64,000 nucleotides of DNA, taken from Glutinoglossum americanum. Its lineage: Eukaryota; Ascomycota; Geoglossomycetes; Geoglossales; Geoglossaceae. The stretch lies in assembly GCA_020080175.1 (NCBI GenBank), contig JAGHQL010000123.1:1-64000 (forward strand), read 5' to 3'. Positions 50,020 to 61,879 of the stretch are shown here, piece by piece (positions within the stretch are counted from its first letter, which is position 1; each line of letters opens with the position of its first letter). The notes under the pieces are model-generated. The model made no database searches. It was given only the letters and a program-made list of their open reading frames with translations, and was not told the origin of the DNA. The position numbers and the translations under genes are program-made.

Positions 50020-51917
50020 TTCTCCGAGTTGAGCTTCCCGGTTAACTCAAGCTGGCTGACGATATGATGCCTTTCTGCCATCGACGGGACCTTTGACCTC
50101 CCGCTTACCTTTTTGGGCTTAGCGATCCAGAGAACGGGCAATGAATGTTACGCCGTCGAATCCACCCCCGCAACCCAGGAAATTAAAACCGTCTATTTGG
50201 AAATTCCTCGGCTTGAGAACAACTCTATAACTCCACTACGCGGTTGTAGAAATATTCCCGCTTGCTTGCTTGCTTTTTGTACTTGGAAGAGCTAAGTCTG
50301 TGCAATCAATTTGAGTGTTACCGACAGCCGCCATGAGCAAAAGACAATCCGGCATGGTGGTACCCGGACGGCAACTCGACATATACTGATTGATTACCAG
50401 GCTACCATCATGGAGTCGCTGGGATATTGGTCGATGGTCTCTCCGGCACTGCATACAAGCACTTTCGATCGGCTCAACCCTGTCGTCCAACCTATAGATC
50501 GGGGCCCGTGCAACGCAAATGACGAAAAACCGATCAGTAATCGGGCAAGCCCCTGAGTAGTCTTGTAGTTTGTTTTCCAGCTTTTCCCCGAGTGAATCCT
50601 GCCCCAGAGGGTCCGATCGCCCGTTCGCGTCTGGGGCCAAAAGTTCTCACGAAACAGACCAAGATTAGCGATGCAGACCTGGGTTTTCATTTTATTTACC
50701 CGGATGCCACAGAGAGTATACCAGAATGCCATTTCATTCAGTCTGCCGGGTTCACCAAGGAGACCATAATGGTAAATGACCATCAACGTCGCGGTTTCAC
50801 CGAAACTATCAACAAAGACCAAGAAATTCCAAAGAACGGGCCTTGAACGCTTACTTGGCAGCGATAGCAGTTACAACTGTATATAACGCTGATAAATATC
50901 ACCAATAGTAAAGCATGACGGCAGCAGCTCCCTGAAGATCGACCAACACACCAACACAAAGCAAAGTCTCCATCAAGCGAGTCCCTCAGATAGCTAGTCC
51001 CCAGAGCACATACAGCATACATACATACATACATCCAACGACCTCCCAATCCAGCACTTTCGCACCCAAGAAGATGCTCTAAAATCGTATGCATACATCC
51101 AGCCCGCTCCGATACAGATAGCCCCGCGTTCCCCCCAGTAGACACAGATACGCAAAGACCAAGGACCCATAGTAGCTTTTGCTTCTGCAAGCCGAGACAA
51201 AGAGACGCCGCCACGCAACGCACCCCACCCATTCGGGGCGCTCCTCCCGCCCTCCCTTCCTCCCCTCGCATCCCCGCAACAAAAAAAAAACTGCTCAGGT
51301 TGCATGGTGCGCCGGAGCTGCGTGGATCGTCGCCCTGCTCTCCCTCCCCTTCTTTTTTTTTTTTTTTCCACGTAAACGATCCGTCCCGTTCATGCGCGTT
51401 CTTGTGCTCCGAGATGCCGGGGGGCTGACCGCCGTGCGGTACAAGAGGCTAGAGACCGGACGGGCTACGTCCTTGTTGCGATGGCGGCCTGGGAAAACTA
51501 AAAAAAAAAAAAAAAAATTCTAAACCCCGCCGATTCGCCATTGGGAAGCAAACGAAACGGCAAGTGCGGTGGCTTGGGGAGTGGGGATCTGGGTAATCTG
51601 GTGCGGTTGTTAGCGTTCGTGGTACGGATCCCCGGCGCAATTAGTCCCTTGCTGTTGATTTGTGGTTCCTGTGTTATCACGAGCTGTTATGGTGGGAGCT
51701 CCCTGGTGTGCGTCTGCCCTTGCGTGCTTAAAGCTCGGGGTCGATCCCTATGGTGAATCGGGGACCATCTTCACGCTTTGGTTTTCACCCTCGTCAACAT
51801 CCATAGCATCGCTCCTTCCTGGTTCGGGCGTTTTCTGTCACTTCGGCCGTTGTGGTGTCTTGATACCTAACTACACCCTCTCTCTGCCTTGCAGGATCAA
51901 TATATTGTGGAGCAGAA
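50020..51917. other. 1.9-kb divergent region, POP1 / RAX1
   Basis: No gene recognised. It contains a (CATA)n microsatellite at about 51013-51037, C-rich tracts, and A/T homopolymers near 51282-51291, 51352-51368 and 51500-51517. A 142-codon minus-strand frame at 50394-50822 has no known relatives. The RAX1-proximal half probably includes its leader, perhaps with an intron. Confidence 0.5.
51013..51037. repeat. (CATA)n microsatellite
   Basis: Tandem CATA units read directly in the sequence, in the POP1/RAX1 intergenic region. Confidence 0.8.
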
Positions 51918-53522
51918 ATGGTGTATTCCCTCTACTACCGTCGTCCAGCCCGTGTGGAGTCTACGGTCGTTGACAATCCTTCAATTCGAGATCCTACCAG
52001 CCGCTCTACTACGTCTGGCAGTTCAGGTGTATCTCGAGGCATTCCTAATGCATTGTCTTTTGATAAGATTATCGAGAATGGCACATGTCCAGTAGGTCCT
52101 TTCTCCATTGCCTTATGTTTACGCGGCATGTTACTACATGATTCACCTCAACCAAGCCTCTCCGCATATGCTATCCGCGGCTGCTCCCCATTTAAGCTCT
52201 CAAGGCTGACATGGCATGTCATAGCCTTGCACTGTTCGCGACTTTATGAACTATCTCAAGTACATTGAATATGCTGCCGAAAACCTTCAGTTCTTCCTCT
52301 GGTATAAGGACTACTGCAAGCGCTTCGACCAGCTTGACGGTGCTAAGAAAGCACTCGCTCCCGTATGGACCGCCGCTCAGGTCGATGCTGAGACGACGGC
52401 CGCTCAGTCTCTGGCTACAAGTCAGTCCAAAAGCCGTGATGCCGCTGCTGTTTTTGGAGGCACCATATTTGCAACCGGCCCCAAAAGCCCCGGCAGCGAA
52501 CCGGCAGGAGATCCTTTTGCAACTCCTCCCAGGTCCGCAGCTGGTGATTCTCGCACCGACCTTGAACGTGCCTCTGTATCTGTGTGGGAAGTCAGCTCAG
52601 TCGAGGCGGTCTCCGAGTCAACTAAAGGCTACAGCAAAGCTGCCGCTGGCGCCTTTGAAAACGCTAATTTGAACTGGCAACCATGTATGTCCATACTACA
52701 CAAGTACCCTCTAGCTTGCGATTATGTTAATGAGGTTTCATAGTCACCATTCAACCATTCCGTGACGAAATTGCTCGCATTATTGCTACGTACATTGCCG
52801 AAGGATCTCCCCGCGAACTCAACCTCTCTGCTCGCGAACGCATTGCGGTTCTCCACGCCCTTAGGAACACTACACACCCTTCTACCTTAACCAGCGTTAT
52901 GAAAAGCGTTGAGGAATCCCTCCGCTATCAAGCTCACCCGAACTTCATCCGCTGGACCATTTGTAATGGTAATCGTCCCCGTGTAATATTTGCACGTTGT
53001 TTGGGCGTTGGCGGTATTATCTTTGGATCTGTGGCTGCTCTCCTTCTCACATTGAGTCGTGCTGGTCGCGGATGGAGAGCCCTCGCAGCTATTGGGTGGA
53101 TGATTGGATTTGCCACACTTGTCGCCGCTTGGAAAGGCATGTGCGTTGTAAGCATCATCACCCCCTTTACCAGCGGCGTGCTGCCCTAACATTATCGATA
53201 GGTCTTGCACGGTATGCATCACCGGCACTTGCGCCCCTGGGAACTCTTTGTCAAAGACAACGAAGGACCTGAATACGAGCTCAAGAAAGACTCCCTCGAT
53301 AGCACCGGCACTGGTAATAGTTATGAGGATGAGCCCTGGGTTGTCAAGTATGAAAAACGCAACATCGTTCGTAAGATCTTCGACCGAGAAGTCTGGATCC
53401 AAGAACCTGCACTCCGACAAATTCAGGATACGATCTTTGTGCAAGCTGTCCTCTCAGCCTTTGTCGTGACGGCTATTCTTACGGGCATCTTTGTCGCTAT
53501 CCCTCGCGCCGGCATGTTCTAG
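51918..53522 (+). CDS. RAX1: Rax1-like RGS-domain membrane protein
   Basis: Rax1 proteins combine an RGS-like domain with C-terminal membrane spans; in yeast Rax1 is a bud-site landmark. Four exons: 51918-52091, 52225-52684, 52744-53147 and 53202-53522, giving 452 residues (yeast Rax1 is similar). The RGS-like domain runs from about 45 to 270, beginning SFDKIIENGTCP and CTVRDFMNYLKY..AENLQFFLWYKDY. It is interrupted by a Ser/Ala/Pro-rich insert (about 115-195) and resumes with PFRDEIARIIATYI. Hydrophobic spans follow at about 297-318, 325-343 and 427-448, separated by a charged loop. In fungi the family is linked to polarity and G-protein signalling; its precise role here is inferred. Confidence 0.85.
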
Positions 53523-54079
53523 ACTCGTTGGCATTTTCTGCTCGAAAAAAAAAACCTATTTTTTTTATATAGATTTTTGTCCAGCTTTTATTGGATTCAC
53601 AAAGTCCGCTCGAGCCTTCATTGTCGTTTTTTTTTTTTTTTTTTTTTTGTTGAGAAAAAAAAAAGGCATTCGCTACGAATTCTCTCCCACTCTTTATTTT
53701 TTTTTTAATTTTACTTGTATGAGTCAACGGACCATATGGGCATTGAAACAACAGAAATTGGATGGTATCCTGAGGCGGTTTACTGTGGGAAATTTTTCTT
53801 CATGGATAAAATAGAGCATGGAGGGGGTTGGGAAATTATCTTCTGGTTGGTGGGGTTGGGCTTCTAGGTGGAATTTTTATAATGTGCTCGCTGCTAGGCT
53901 TATGGGATGGTGCTCAGAATCGAAACCGGATATTTCTCTCCGCGCTGGATCGTTGGCCACTACTTGGGTTCCTCTCACGCCGTCAAGGAACTGACATCGA
54001 CACACCACATTCGTATCTGAACGCACGTTCTATTTCCCATCTGAATAAAAATAAAACAAAATATCTTCCATCCCTCCGC
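53523..54079. other. Homopolymer-rich spacer after RAX1
   Basis: 3' flank of RAX1 with long T and A runs (about 53546-53570, 53627-53650 and 53696-53710). No gene recognised. Confidence 0.6.
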
Positions 54080-55825
54080 TCACTCCCTCAATACCTCCCT
54101 CCCAACCTCCACAGCCACCCCAACAAGCCTCTCCGCGGTCTCCAAGCTCGTACCCAAATGCACCACAGCCCCAAGAAACACCCCCACCTCCCCTGGCGCA
54201 TAGTCGATCATAAACCCCCTCGGCCACTAGCCTCCTCGCGATCTCCTTAGTCAGCCTCGCGTTCCGCGCCGAATCCCCCAGGACCCCTCCGGGGGCGTGG
54301 CAGAAGCACACCTGGAGGCACGGCGGCGGGTTTTCGCTCACGAGGAGGAGGTCCGGGGACGCGAGGTGGGAGGCCGTGGCGAAGCCGGTGTCGATTTTGG
54401 CGCCGTGGCCGGAGAGGCCGTGGTAGATCCACCCGAGGGCGAGCTTGGGGGAGTCGCCCTTGGAGGGTCAGGTCCGCGAGGTCCCAGACCTCCTGGTCGC
54501 CGCTCGCCGCCCCGTTTTCGCGGCGGTCAGCTTTGCCGCACCCCCCGGGTTCTTCGTCGGGGTCGCCGTGGAAGAGGTACGCTGCCGGGAGGGTGTTGGC
54601 TCTCCAGAATCTTCTGGGGTCCGCGGTCAGGAGGAACGAGCACGTTACGGGTACGCCCGGCATCTTGTGCGGGCTCGCCGTCGGGCTGTCTGCGTGTTCG
54701 GGGCCGCGCATCTTGTGTCGGTGCTTTTCTGAGAAGACTATGGAACCGCCCCACGACGCGTCGATGTGGAACCAGAGGTTCTCTCGCCGGCAGAGCTCCG
54801 CGATCTCCTGGAGGAGGCCGTAGGCCCCTAGAACCGTCGTGCCTGCTGTAGCATTGACGTAAAATGGAGTAGGGCCTTCCGTTCGCGCTTTGTTAATGAG
54901 CCTGTCTAGTTCAGCGACTCTCATCCGGCCCTGTGAGTCGACGGGAACCGGCCAGGCGTTCGAACCCCCTATGCCACATATCTGGGCCGCTTTTTCATGA
55001 GAGTAGTGTCCGTGGGCGCTTGTAAACATCACAAATCTTTTGCCAGACACACCCTCGCTTTTTGTGCCTGGAAATAGTACATTACATGCGATCACAAGGG
55101 CGGTGGCGTTGGAAGCTGAGCCACCGGGTTGAGTGACCCCGCCGGCGTGCGGGCCGGCAAGACCGAAGAGAGATGCAAAGGCACGAGTAGTGGCCTTTTC
55201 GATGACGGTCAGGGCAGGGGAAACCTGGTAGACGTGCAGCTAGTCGTTTAAACTGGAATGTTAGTGTTGCTGTGATAGAGCGATTGGGGATATAGGAGAC
55301 CTACATTCGTATTCAATACCGCCAATATTAGTTCGGACACCACACCGACGGCATTGGTCGATGCATAAAGCTTATGCATGAATCCCTGGTCCCACGTGTT
55401 TACGCTGTAAAGGAGGATACGCTCCAAGATGTCCAGTAAACCATCTTTGCCCTTTCCCTCTGAGGGGAGCTGGAAATCCAGCAATTGCACCAACCTCTTC
55501 GGTGGATGGTACTCTACGAGCGATAGTGGCTTTGGAGTGGTGGTTCCGTTGGAGATTTCAGGGTCAGCGCGCGCGATGAAGGGGAGGATGAGAGATTGGA
55601 CGGCAGTCAGAAGTTATGTATGAAAGCCTGGTTAGCCGGTAGCCAGACTGGATTGGAGGTCTGCGCAGAACTTGCTGGGCATTGCAATCCAAGCAGGACC
55701 CAGAACAGAGGAAAGATCCCGCAACTCACATCGCTAACTTCATCCGCTCTATTCATGTATGGCTGGGCGCCCGCCTTGGTTCCATTTGTCGCACTCACCA
55801 CATGTACTCCGTTTGTTGCGTCCAT
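54080..55825 (-). pseudogene. Damaged PLP-dependent group II decarboxylase gene
   Basis: Homologous to fungal group II amino-acid decarboxylases (2,4-diaminobutyrate / aromatic amino acid type). Recognisable parts run from MDATNGVHVVSATNG (55825), through DILERILLYSVNTWDQGF, a clean intron at 55304-55240 and LHVYQVSPALTVIEKATTRAFA, to GGSASNATALV, HGHYSHEKAAQICGIG, HIDASWGGS and the PLP-lysine segment SPHKMPGVPVTCSF. Three problems argue that it is broken. The first intron has a donor at 55729 but no acceptor that keeps frame. Near 54456-54462 the frame shifts where orthologues have extra codons after DLTLQ. Near 54214-54219 a G-run again changes frame before FMIDYAPG. The last two could be assembly errors; all three together favour decay. 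The conserved end is at 54080. Confidence 0.6.
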
Positions 55826-56260
55826 CGCGGTTCTGCCAGTACCTGGACATGGCTGTTGCCAAAGTGTATACAACCTCTACTTGCCGCGGGGCCACGCCAT
55901 AGTTGTGCCCACTCTTGCTTGGTAGTACATTTAGAACCTGATCCCCACCCCCGGTGCAAACTCTAGGCCAATTTTGTGCCGAAGGAGAGCATCTGTAGCT
56001 GCCTAACGCTTGCCTTACCTTCAAGCTGGCGGTGGATCCCCGTGGGTCTCCCGCTGCTATCAACGTATCGTGTGAGACCTCAATAAAGAGGCCACCATCA
56101 CATGCATACGAGACGGCGTGGCGAGGCCCGGTTTTAGCGTAGTGACTGGCAAATAAAAACCCAAAATGCAATTCCCTCTAGATATTAACTATTTGAGAAT
56201 GTTCCCTCCTTCAGCGCCCTACCGGCCACCCCCTAAAGAATTGGAGTCATGATTCTTTTT

Positions 56261-56545
56261 AGGGATAATTTCTCAAATACCACGGCCCTTCATTTCATTT
56301 CCTTGAATTTCACAAAAAGTCTACTAGGGTACTATGGTTTTAGCTTTGGCCCGCTCACTGCTTTCGAGTGTATTGCTTTCCCCTCTCCTTGCATTCTCTT
56401 GGGACGTGCCTAGTGGGAACATATGCGCCATGATGCGACGATGGTCCACGGGGGCGCGCCCTCCAATCATAATCATATACCCTAGCAAATTTTGTGTAGT
56501 ATCCCAGTAAATAAATAAAGTCGTGGTATTTAAGAAATTATCCCT
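56261..56545. mobile_element. MITE, hAT-like, 285 bp
   Basis: The left end (56261-56286) AGGGATAATTTCTCAAATAC and the right end (complement of 56520-56545) agree at about 24 of 26 positions as inverted terminal repeats. Flanks carry TCTTTTT on both sides, compatible with a 7-8-bp target duplication, although the T-run makes this weak. There is no coding capacity. The right end is shared with the copy near 17.5 kb. Confidence 0.65.
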
Positions 56546-57607
56546 TCTTTTTTATCACTGGATGGTAGATACGCACCCTCCCAAATTCGAACCCTGCAAT
56601 AGTTTGCGGAAACCGCTTGTTGGCTATTGCACCTAACCTCGTCTTATTGTGGGGCCCTTTCGCTAGCTCTTGTTAAGCATTTTAACTTTCGTACACAGCG
56701 GGGCTAAACTTCAATGCTCCGTTCTCGGGTTCTTCAATTCTAGTTTTGTGCAACCATGTAATCGAAATCTCCTGCACCAACTCTGCCCGCCTTTGTCCGG
56801 AGACCCCGCAATGAGAGGCCACCAGCACATCAGCAACTATAAGCTCTACATATTACTCAATACTTCGTGCACCGTAGTGTAACCGCACGGGGTATGTTTA
56901 TTCGGATACTTGCAGCTACATGTTAAATTGTTTTCTAGTTGATCGAAATGCTGTGTACGAGACGCCCGGATAACTCGGTATTTTCCCCCAGGTACACAAT
57001 CCTATTGACCTAGTGTAATAAGCCGTCGAAAATGCTGTTGGACCATCTTTTGACACAGCTTGGTGTCAAAACACTCGAGGTGGCAGAGCGAGCCGATCCT
57101 GCGTTACACGCTTGATCCCTGAGGGGAAGGATACGCTTCTGCAACACCCCCGAAAGAACTGAAATGCTGCACGCTCGTCTCAACATCAAGCCGGATGGTG
57201 TTTAGCAAGGCGGCGGATGTAACCACCCCTTTATCAAGGCTCCAGCTTGCCAGATGGTCTATGGTCCCGTTTCGCTGGCTGGAGGGCTTTCCCGAGTATT
57301 AGCCTACTGGCCTCTCTCTTGTATCTGTTATCCAAATTGAATGATCGTCTAAGAGATGCTAACAGCCCTATCTTTGGTCTTGCCAATGTTAAAAGCAACT
57401 TCTCTAGTGCCGAATGCGTCAAATCGAACTTTAGAATACTAGTAATCGCTAAAGCGGCCTCTACCGAGCAACTAAAGCACCGAGGCATGGCGCTACGGGG
57501 TCTCGGCTAAGCTTTTAGTTAAGCAGTAAACTCCCTGCTCCATAACTAGATATTAGTGGCCAAAGCCTAAGTAAGAAAGGCCGCAGCCCCCGGAAACGTA
57601 GTGCCAA

Positions 57608-57627
57608 GTTCCATCACGTGATGGAAC
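57608..57627. promoter_or_regulatory. 20-bp perfect palindrome centred on CACGTG
   Basis: The half-site GTTCCATCAC is followed at once by its exact complement GTGATGGAAC. It sits about 236 bp upstream of the M20 hydrolase ATG. A perfect dyad of this length with a bHLH-type core is a plausible regulator-binding site; no second copy was found at the neighbouring genes. Confidence 0.5.
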
Positions 57628-57862
57628 ATGCGGACCAAACGCACACTCCGAGAGACAATGATATCGTTTCATCCTAAGCGCGAGACTTTAGTTTGATCTG
57701 GTGAACTCCAAAAGGAAGCCTAAGAGCCTCAATTACCATACCTTAACGCTTCAGGGTTTTGGGGGTGCACGGTTTCTGGTATCTCTTTGGATTATTTTAT
57801 GAGTTTGTTTTCTTTTCGCACTCTACAGCCTTGGGCCTGTTGCGTATCAAATCACCATTAGG

Positions 57863-59217
57863 ATGACTGAACCAGCTGCCCCCTCGGGAAAACCCGAGAT
57901 CTCAAAGCTCATTGCCCAGTATAGACCAGATATGAGCCCCTATGAAGACCTATATCGCAAACTCCATGCTAATCCTGAGCTCTCTCTCCAGGAGGGTACA
58001 ACAGCCGCGGAAGTAGCAAGCCGCTTAAGATCACTAGGCCTCGAAGTCCGAATGAGCATTGGTGGGCATGGCGTCGTTGGGATTTTCAGGAACGGAATAG
58101 GAAAGACTGTGCTTCTGAGAGCCGAGCTGGACGCGCTTCCCGTGCAGGAGCAGACCGGTTTGGAGTTTGCAAGTACAAAAAGAATGGTTGACGTAGCAGA
58201 CAATGTGGAAAAACCTGTAATGCACGCCTGTGGCCATGACCTGCACATGTCGTCTCTCCTCGCAGCCTCAAAACTTCTATATTCGTGTCGAGATTTCTGG
58301 GCCGGCACACTCCTCATCCTCTTCCAACCAAACGAAGAGCATGGCGCCGGCGCACAAGCTATGGTCGATGATGGGCTATACGATGAGGGGAGACATGCTA
58401 TTCCGAAACCAGATGTCGTCCTCGGCGGCCACGTCATATCCATGCGATCAGGCAGAGTCGGCACCCGTAAAGGCCCCTTCAACAGCGCAGCAAACAGCTA
58501 CAAAGCCGTACTCTACGGTCGCGGCGGCCACGGAAGCCGGCCACACATGACTATAGACCCCGTCGTGCTGGCGTGTAGCACAGTCTTGAAGCTACAAACC
58601 ATCGTGAGCCGCGAGTCGGACCCGCAAGAGCCTGTTGTCGTGACAGTTGGAGCCTTGCATGCCGGCGAGGCCGAAAACGTCATCAGTGAAGAAGCAACCC
58701 TGTGGATCAACACTAGGGCATTCAGTATCCGTTCACGAGACCGCACCAAAGCAGCAATCGACCGTATCATTAACGCCGAATGCCAGGCAGCCGGCTCCCC
58801 AAAACCTCCCCTGATAGAAGCAACTGGCTTCTTTCCCCTGCTCTACAACGACGAAGCAACCACCGAGGTCGTTTCACAAGCTTTCGAGGCCCATTTCGGC
58901 AAGTCCTTCGACCCCAACTCGCCGGCCTCGATGGGTAGTGAGGATTTTGCGAATTTGGCGGATCCGGTATCGGCGCCGGGGTGCTTCTGGAATTATGGAG
59001 GGATTGACCCGCAGCTGTGGGACGATGCGAAGGAGAGGGGGAAGCTCGAGGAAATTCCCGGTATTTTCACGGATAACTTTTTGACTTGCGCTGGCGTTAC
59101 GAAGGCTGATTTTCCCATGCAGGCAATCACAATCCGTTCTTCGCACCTGTTCTTCAGCCATCTCTAACCGTTGCTATTGATGCGTATGCTACGGCAGCTC
59201 TAGCTTTCCTACTCTAA
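57863..59217 (+). CDS. M20 family amidohydrolase (N-acyl-amino-acid hydrolase type)
   Basis: Metal-dependent hydrolase of the M20D group, which removes acyl groups from N-acyl or conjugated amino acids. Two exons, 57863-59060 and 59123-59217, give 430 residues; the short intron restores the normal C-terminus (PGNHNPFFAPVLQPSL) that simple read-through would lose. The metal-binding HACGHDLHMS begins at His121, and NEEHGAGAQAMVDDGLYD follows with catalytic Glu158 or Glu159. The dimerisation domain contains GRGGHGSRPHMTIDPV, and the final ligand region reads ASMGSEDFANL. No signal peptide, so probably cytosolic. The substrate is unknown; the neighbours suggest specialised metabolism. Confidence 0.9.
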
Positions 59218-59424
59218 AACACATGCTCTTCGTGTGTACAATGTGCCTTGGAATATGAAGCGAAAGTTTCTTGTGAATTGCTGTAGTAATGGCCTACACA
59301 AGGTATAAATGGGAGTTAGGCGGCATTGGAAGAGTGACCATATAAAGCTTGCCGAAAGATAAAGCAAATAGAAATCGTGACCGTCAACCTAAGCTTTGTT
59401 TCACCCCCTATCTGCCTATCTAAT
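59218..59424. other. Convergent spacer, M20 hydrolase / 2OG oxygenase
   Basis: 207 bp between convergent stop codons; shared 3' flank. Confidence 0.6.
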
Positions 59425-60404
59425 CTAGCCAGCCTGCGCCCACATCTCCTGAAGATTATGCTCTGGCCTCAAAAAATATGAAATATAGTAACGTTTCGCA
59501 AACCCGTCAACTGGCTGTGTGACACGATGTAGTGGCGAGTGGAGCCTGTTCCCAGAGAGCCGCTGCAGCGAGTTTGCGACATTAATAAGAGCACATCCAG
59601 GTACAGGCGCAGTGAAAGCCCATTTCTTTGCCTCGGGTAGCTCTGCATGCAACCCCCACTGGTCGTAGAATAACAACGTGAATGTGCCACTATCGGTGTG
59701 CTTATTATCACCGACTTGGCCCTTGCTGGCTAGCGATGGTTCATAGATCAGCTTTAGTCCAGAATCGCTGGATTCGGTTTGGCGGTGGTGCTTTTCGAGG
59801 CGGTCGTTCTTATCTAGCCCTAGAGAATCGGAGAGACAAGAAAGCATTGTTAGACAGGCGGAATGGCTAAGTTCGGAGAACTTTCTGAGCATGTCGGCGT
59901 TATCGCCGAGGACGCCGGGGAGCGGAGTTCTTCCTTTGACAATTTCGTCGTATGCCATCTAGAAGAAAAGGTCAGAAGCAGCCCAAAACTAGGGAGTTGT
60001 GCAGACCCACCTCGAAAGTCTCATCGCAATCACTCGTCTTGTAGCTTGGTAAAAATACCTCAGTACCTACTTCGGAGCATGGTGTTATTGCTCATGGCTT
60101 ACCCGCGATCCTGAGATGGTTTCTGTCCCTCTCTGTAATCTGAGACCTTCAACTGGTGGGGCTGGTCGAAATATTTCTCAGATACACTGTAGACACCCGG
60201 TAAGTCTGCCAGCAACTGCATTGCGGAGGGGTCATTCCGGAGATCGAGGTAGAAGAGACCAGGATACTGGGCGGCTCTGAGCAGCTTCTCAATCTCAGTA
60301 GACTCTCGAGTCGCCAGGAGTGCAAGGTCAACGGTTTCGAGGACCGCGACGTCGATTAGCTCGTGGTTGGCCAAGGCCGTGGACGTAACAGCGTTTTGAG
60401 CCAT
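59425..60404 (-). CDS. 2-oxoglutarate/Fe(II)-dependent oxygenase (IPNS-like)
   Basis: Non-haem iron oxygenase that would couple 2-oxoglutarate decarboxylation to hydroxylation, desaturation or ring formation. Three exons: 60404-60103, 60044-60011 and 59958-59425, in phase, giving 289 residues. The N-terminal DIOX_N-like part has IEKLLRAAQYPGLFYLDL. The core has HTDSGTF with iron ligands His199 and Asp201, the distal His in HSPLHRVTQP, and RYYISYFLRP for 2-oxoglutarate binding. The 34-bp middle exon uses the acceptor before CTACAAG; a nearer AG would bring a stop. At 289 residues it is short for the family (usually 310-370), mainly in the loop between domains. It is convergent with the M20 gene. 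Confidence 0.85.
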
Positions 60405-61879
60405 TCAGGTAGAAGGATCCGAGTTGGAATATAGGAGTGGAGTTCAATCTGCAACTATGGGTGTTGACTGATGTTTGACAAAAGTGAAGATGTAAAACCT
60501 GCTTTACTGCCCGATTGGCGCTCCCTATATTTGTAGCCGTCGAAAACATGGTGTACTGATACTAGGGAGTAGTTAGTGTAGACAAGGCCGAAAGAGACCA
60601 CTGCATTCTTTGGCAGGGGACGTTATTGATATAGGTCACACTGCGGAAACCCTACGTTTTGCTAGGTTGATCAAGACGAGCGGATTTCAAATAGTGAGAT
60701 AAGGTCAAGGGCGAGTTTGGGGACAAGTGGAAGCTGTTTGATACAGAGGCGTCGAGCAGCACTCTACTAACGTGTCAGTTTTATGCAGAAAAGGATATGC
60801 ATACATGACTATCAGCACAGAGAGTTTGGGAATCCTACCACAAAGGAAAAGCTCCGTGCCCTGATGACCATCTTCGAATCCTGCATCAATCTCCATTTCA
60901 AGCGTGTTGATTCAAGCTTGTAATTTCCCTGCCGCATTTCCCGCTTTTGAGCAGACTATTGTGCAACCACTAACGACCCCCTCTTCCTAAAGCCCCGTTG
61001 CTAACCGCACCCAGTTCAAGTCGCTGGATGAGGTTCCACAAATTCTTATGAGCTTCGAGAGTTCTCGATTAAAAGGTTAAAAGCGGAGCCGAAGAGGGTA
61101 CCGGGACGTGTCATGTACCCGATTTACGTGTTACGGGGTAGCGGGAACTAGCTGTTTGTGTGACTAGGTTTGTTCCACAACAACCAACAGACGCTGAGTT
61201 TCTCTCGCCTCGAACTTCGGCTGCTGAGAGTAGCAACACAACATCGTCGAACTGTTTATCAGGCGGACTAGGTTGATACCGTAGACTGCCCGATAGCTGT
61301 GCAACTATGCAGCTCCGCAATACCCGCTGCATGGTCCACCATGCGGCTAGATACATTCGGAGCTTAGGGGGTCTCGGGGACAATTTGTGTAGCTACCAAT
61401 ACCAACTATGTGGTTCCTCCAGTGTTGGATTCACCATGGTCTGACAACAATGTTACCTAGCCCCTCTTGCTTTGCAACATGTCTGTATAGTACGTACATC
61501 GCTTTTCTCCCCGAAATGTGTTTATGTGGAGAATTCTTGCAATACTATTAGTAGAAGGTACAGCACTTTTGTGTCCTCCTGGCTAAAGGGTGTTATCCAG
61601 ATTGGGGAGGATGTTTATTCGGGTACATCAAGCTAGCCTTTGGTAGTGTAGGTGACATAGAAAGTGGCGTAGACAGTTAGAAAAAAAGATGATGGCAGTG
61701 TCCTAGAGCTCCCAGAGATATGAATTTGAACATGGAGGCAATTTCAAGCGTCGGCAGAGCTTCGATGTGAATAATGGGGGGACTGAGGTGTTCAAATTTG
61801 CTAAAGCGGCAGTTGCCGCTACCACCCAGGGCCTCTATCATAAAGCAGCCATGCGTCACTCCTTATGCATCACAGCTTG
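60405..61879. other. 1.5-kb gene-poor spacer
   Basis: Promoter side of the oxygenase gene and 3' flank of the synthetase-like gene. Short frames at 60705-60896 (-) and 61111-61383 (-) show no recognisable family; they may be gene relics. Confidence 0.5.

Larger units (their letters stand above)
55826..57862. other. 2-kb gene-poor spacer
   Basis: Contains a MITE at 56261-56545 and a 20-bp palindrome at 57608-57627 (both listed). A minus-strand frame near 56171-56000 (starting MHFGFLFASHYAKTG) reads like protein but matches nothing I know; it may be a relic exon. The remaining frames are short and unremarkable. Confidence 0.5.

Noticed and set aside
50394-50822. 142-codon minus-strand frame between POP1 and RAX1
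   Set aside because: It overlaps two other frames of similar length, has no recognisable motif and no splice partner.
56570-56610. Sequence on the minus strand resembling a tRNA B box (GGGTTCGAATTTGGG)
   Set aside because: The bases on either side of the loop do not pair into a T stem, and no acceptor stem or A box lies at the right distance.
59061-59167. Read-through C-terminus of the M20 protein ending near 59167
   Set aside because: The stretch is better read as a 62-bp intron; splicing restores the conserved GNHNPFFAP end of the family.
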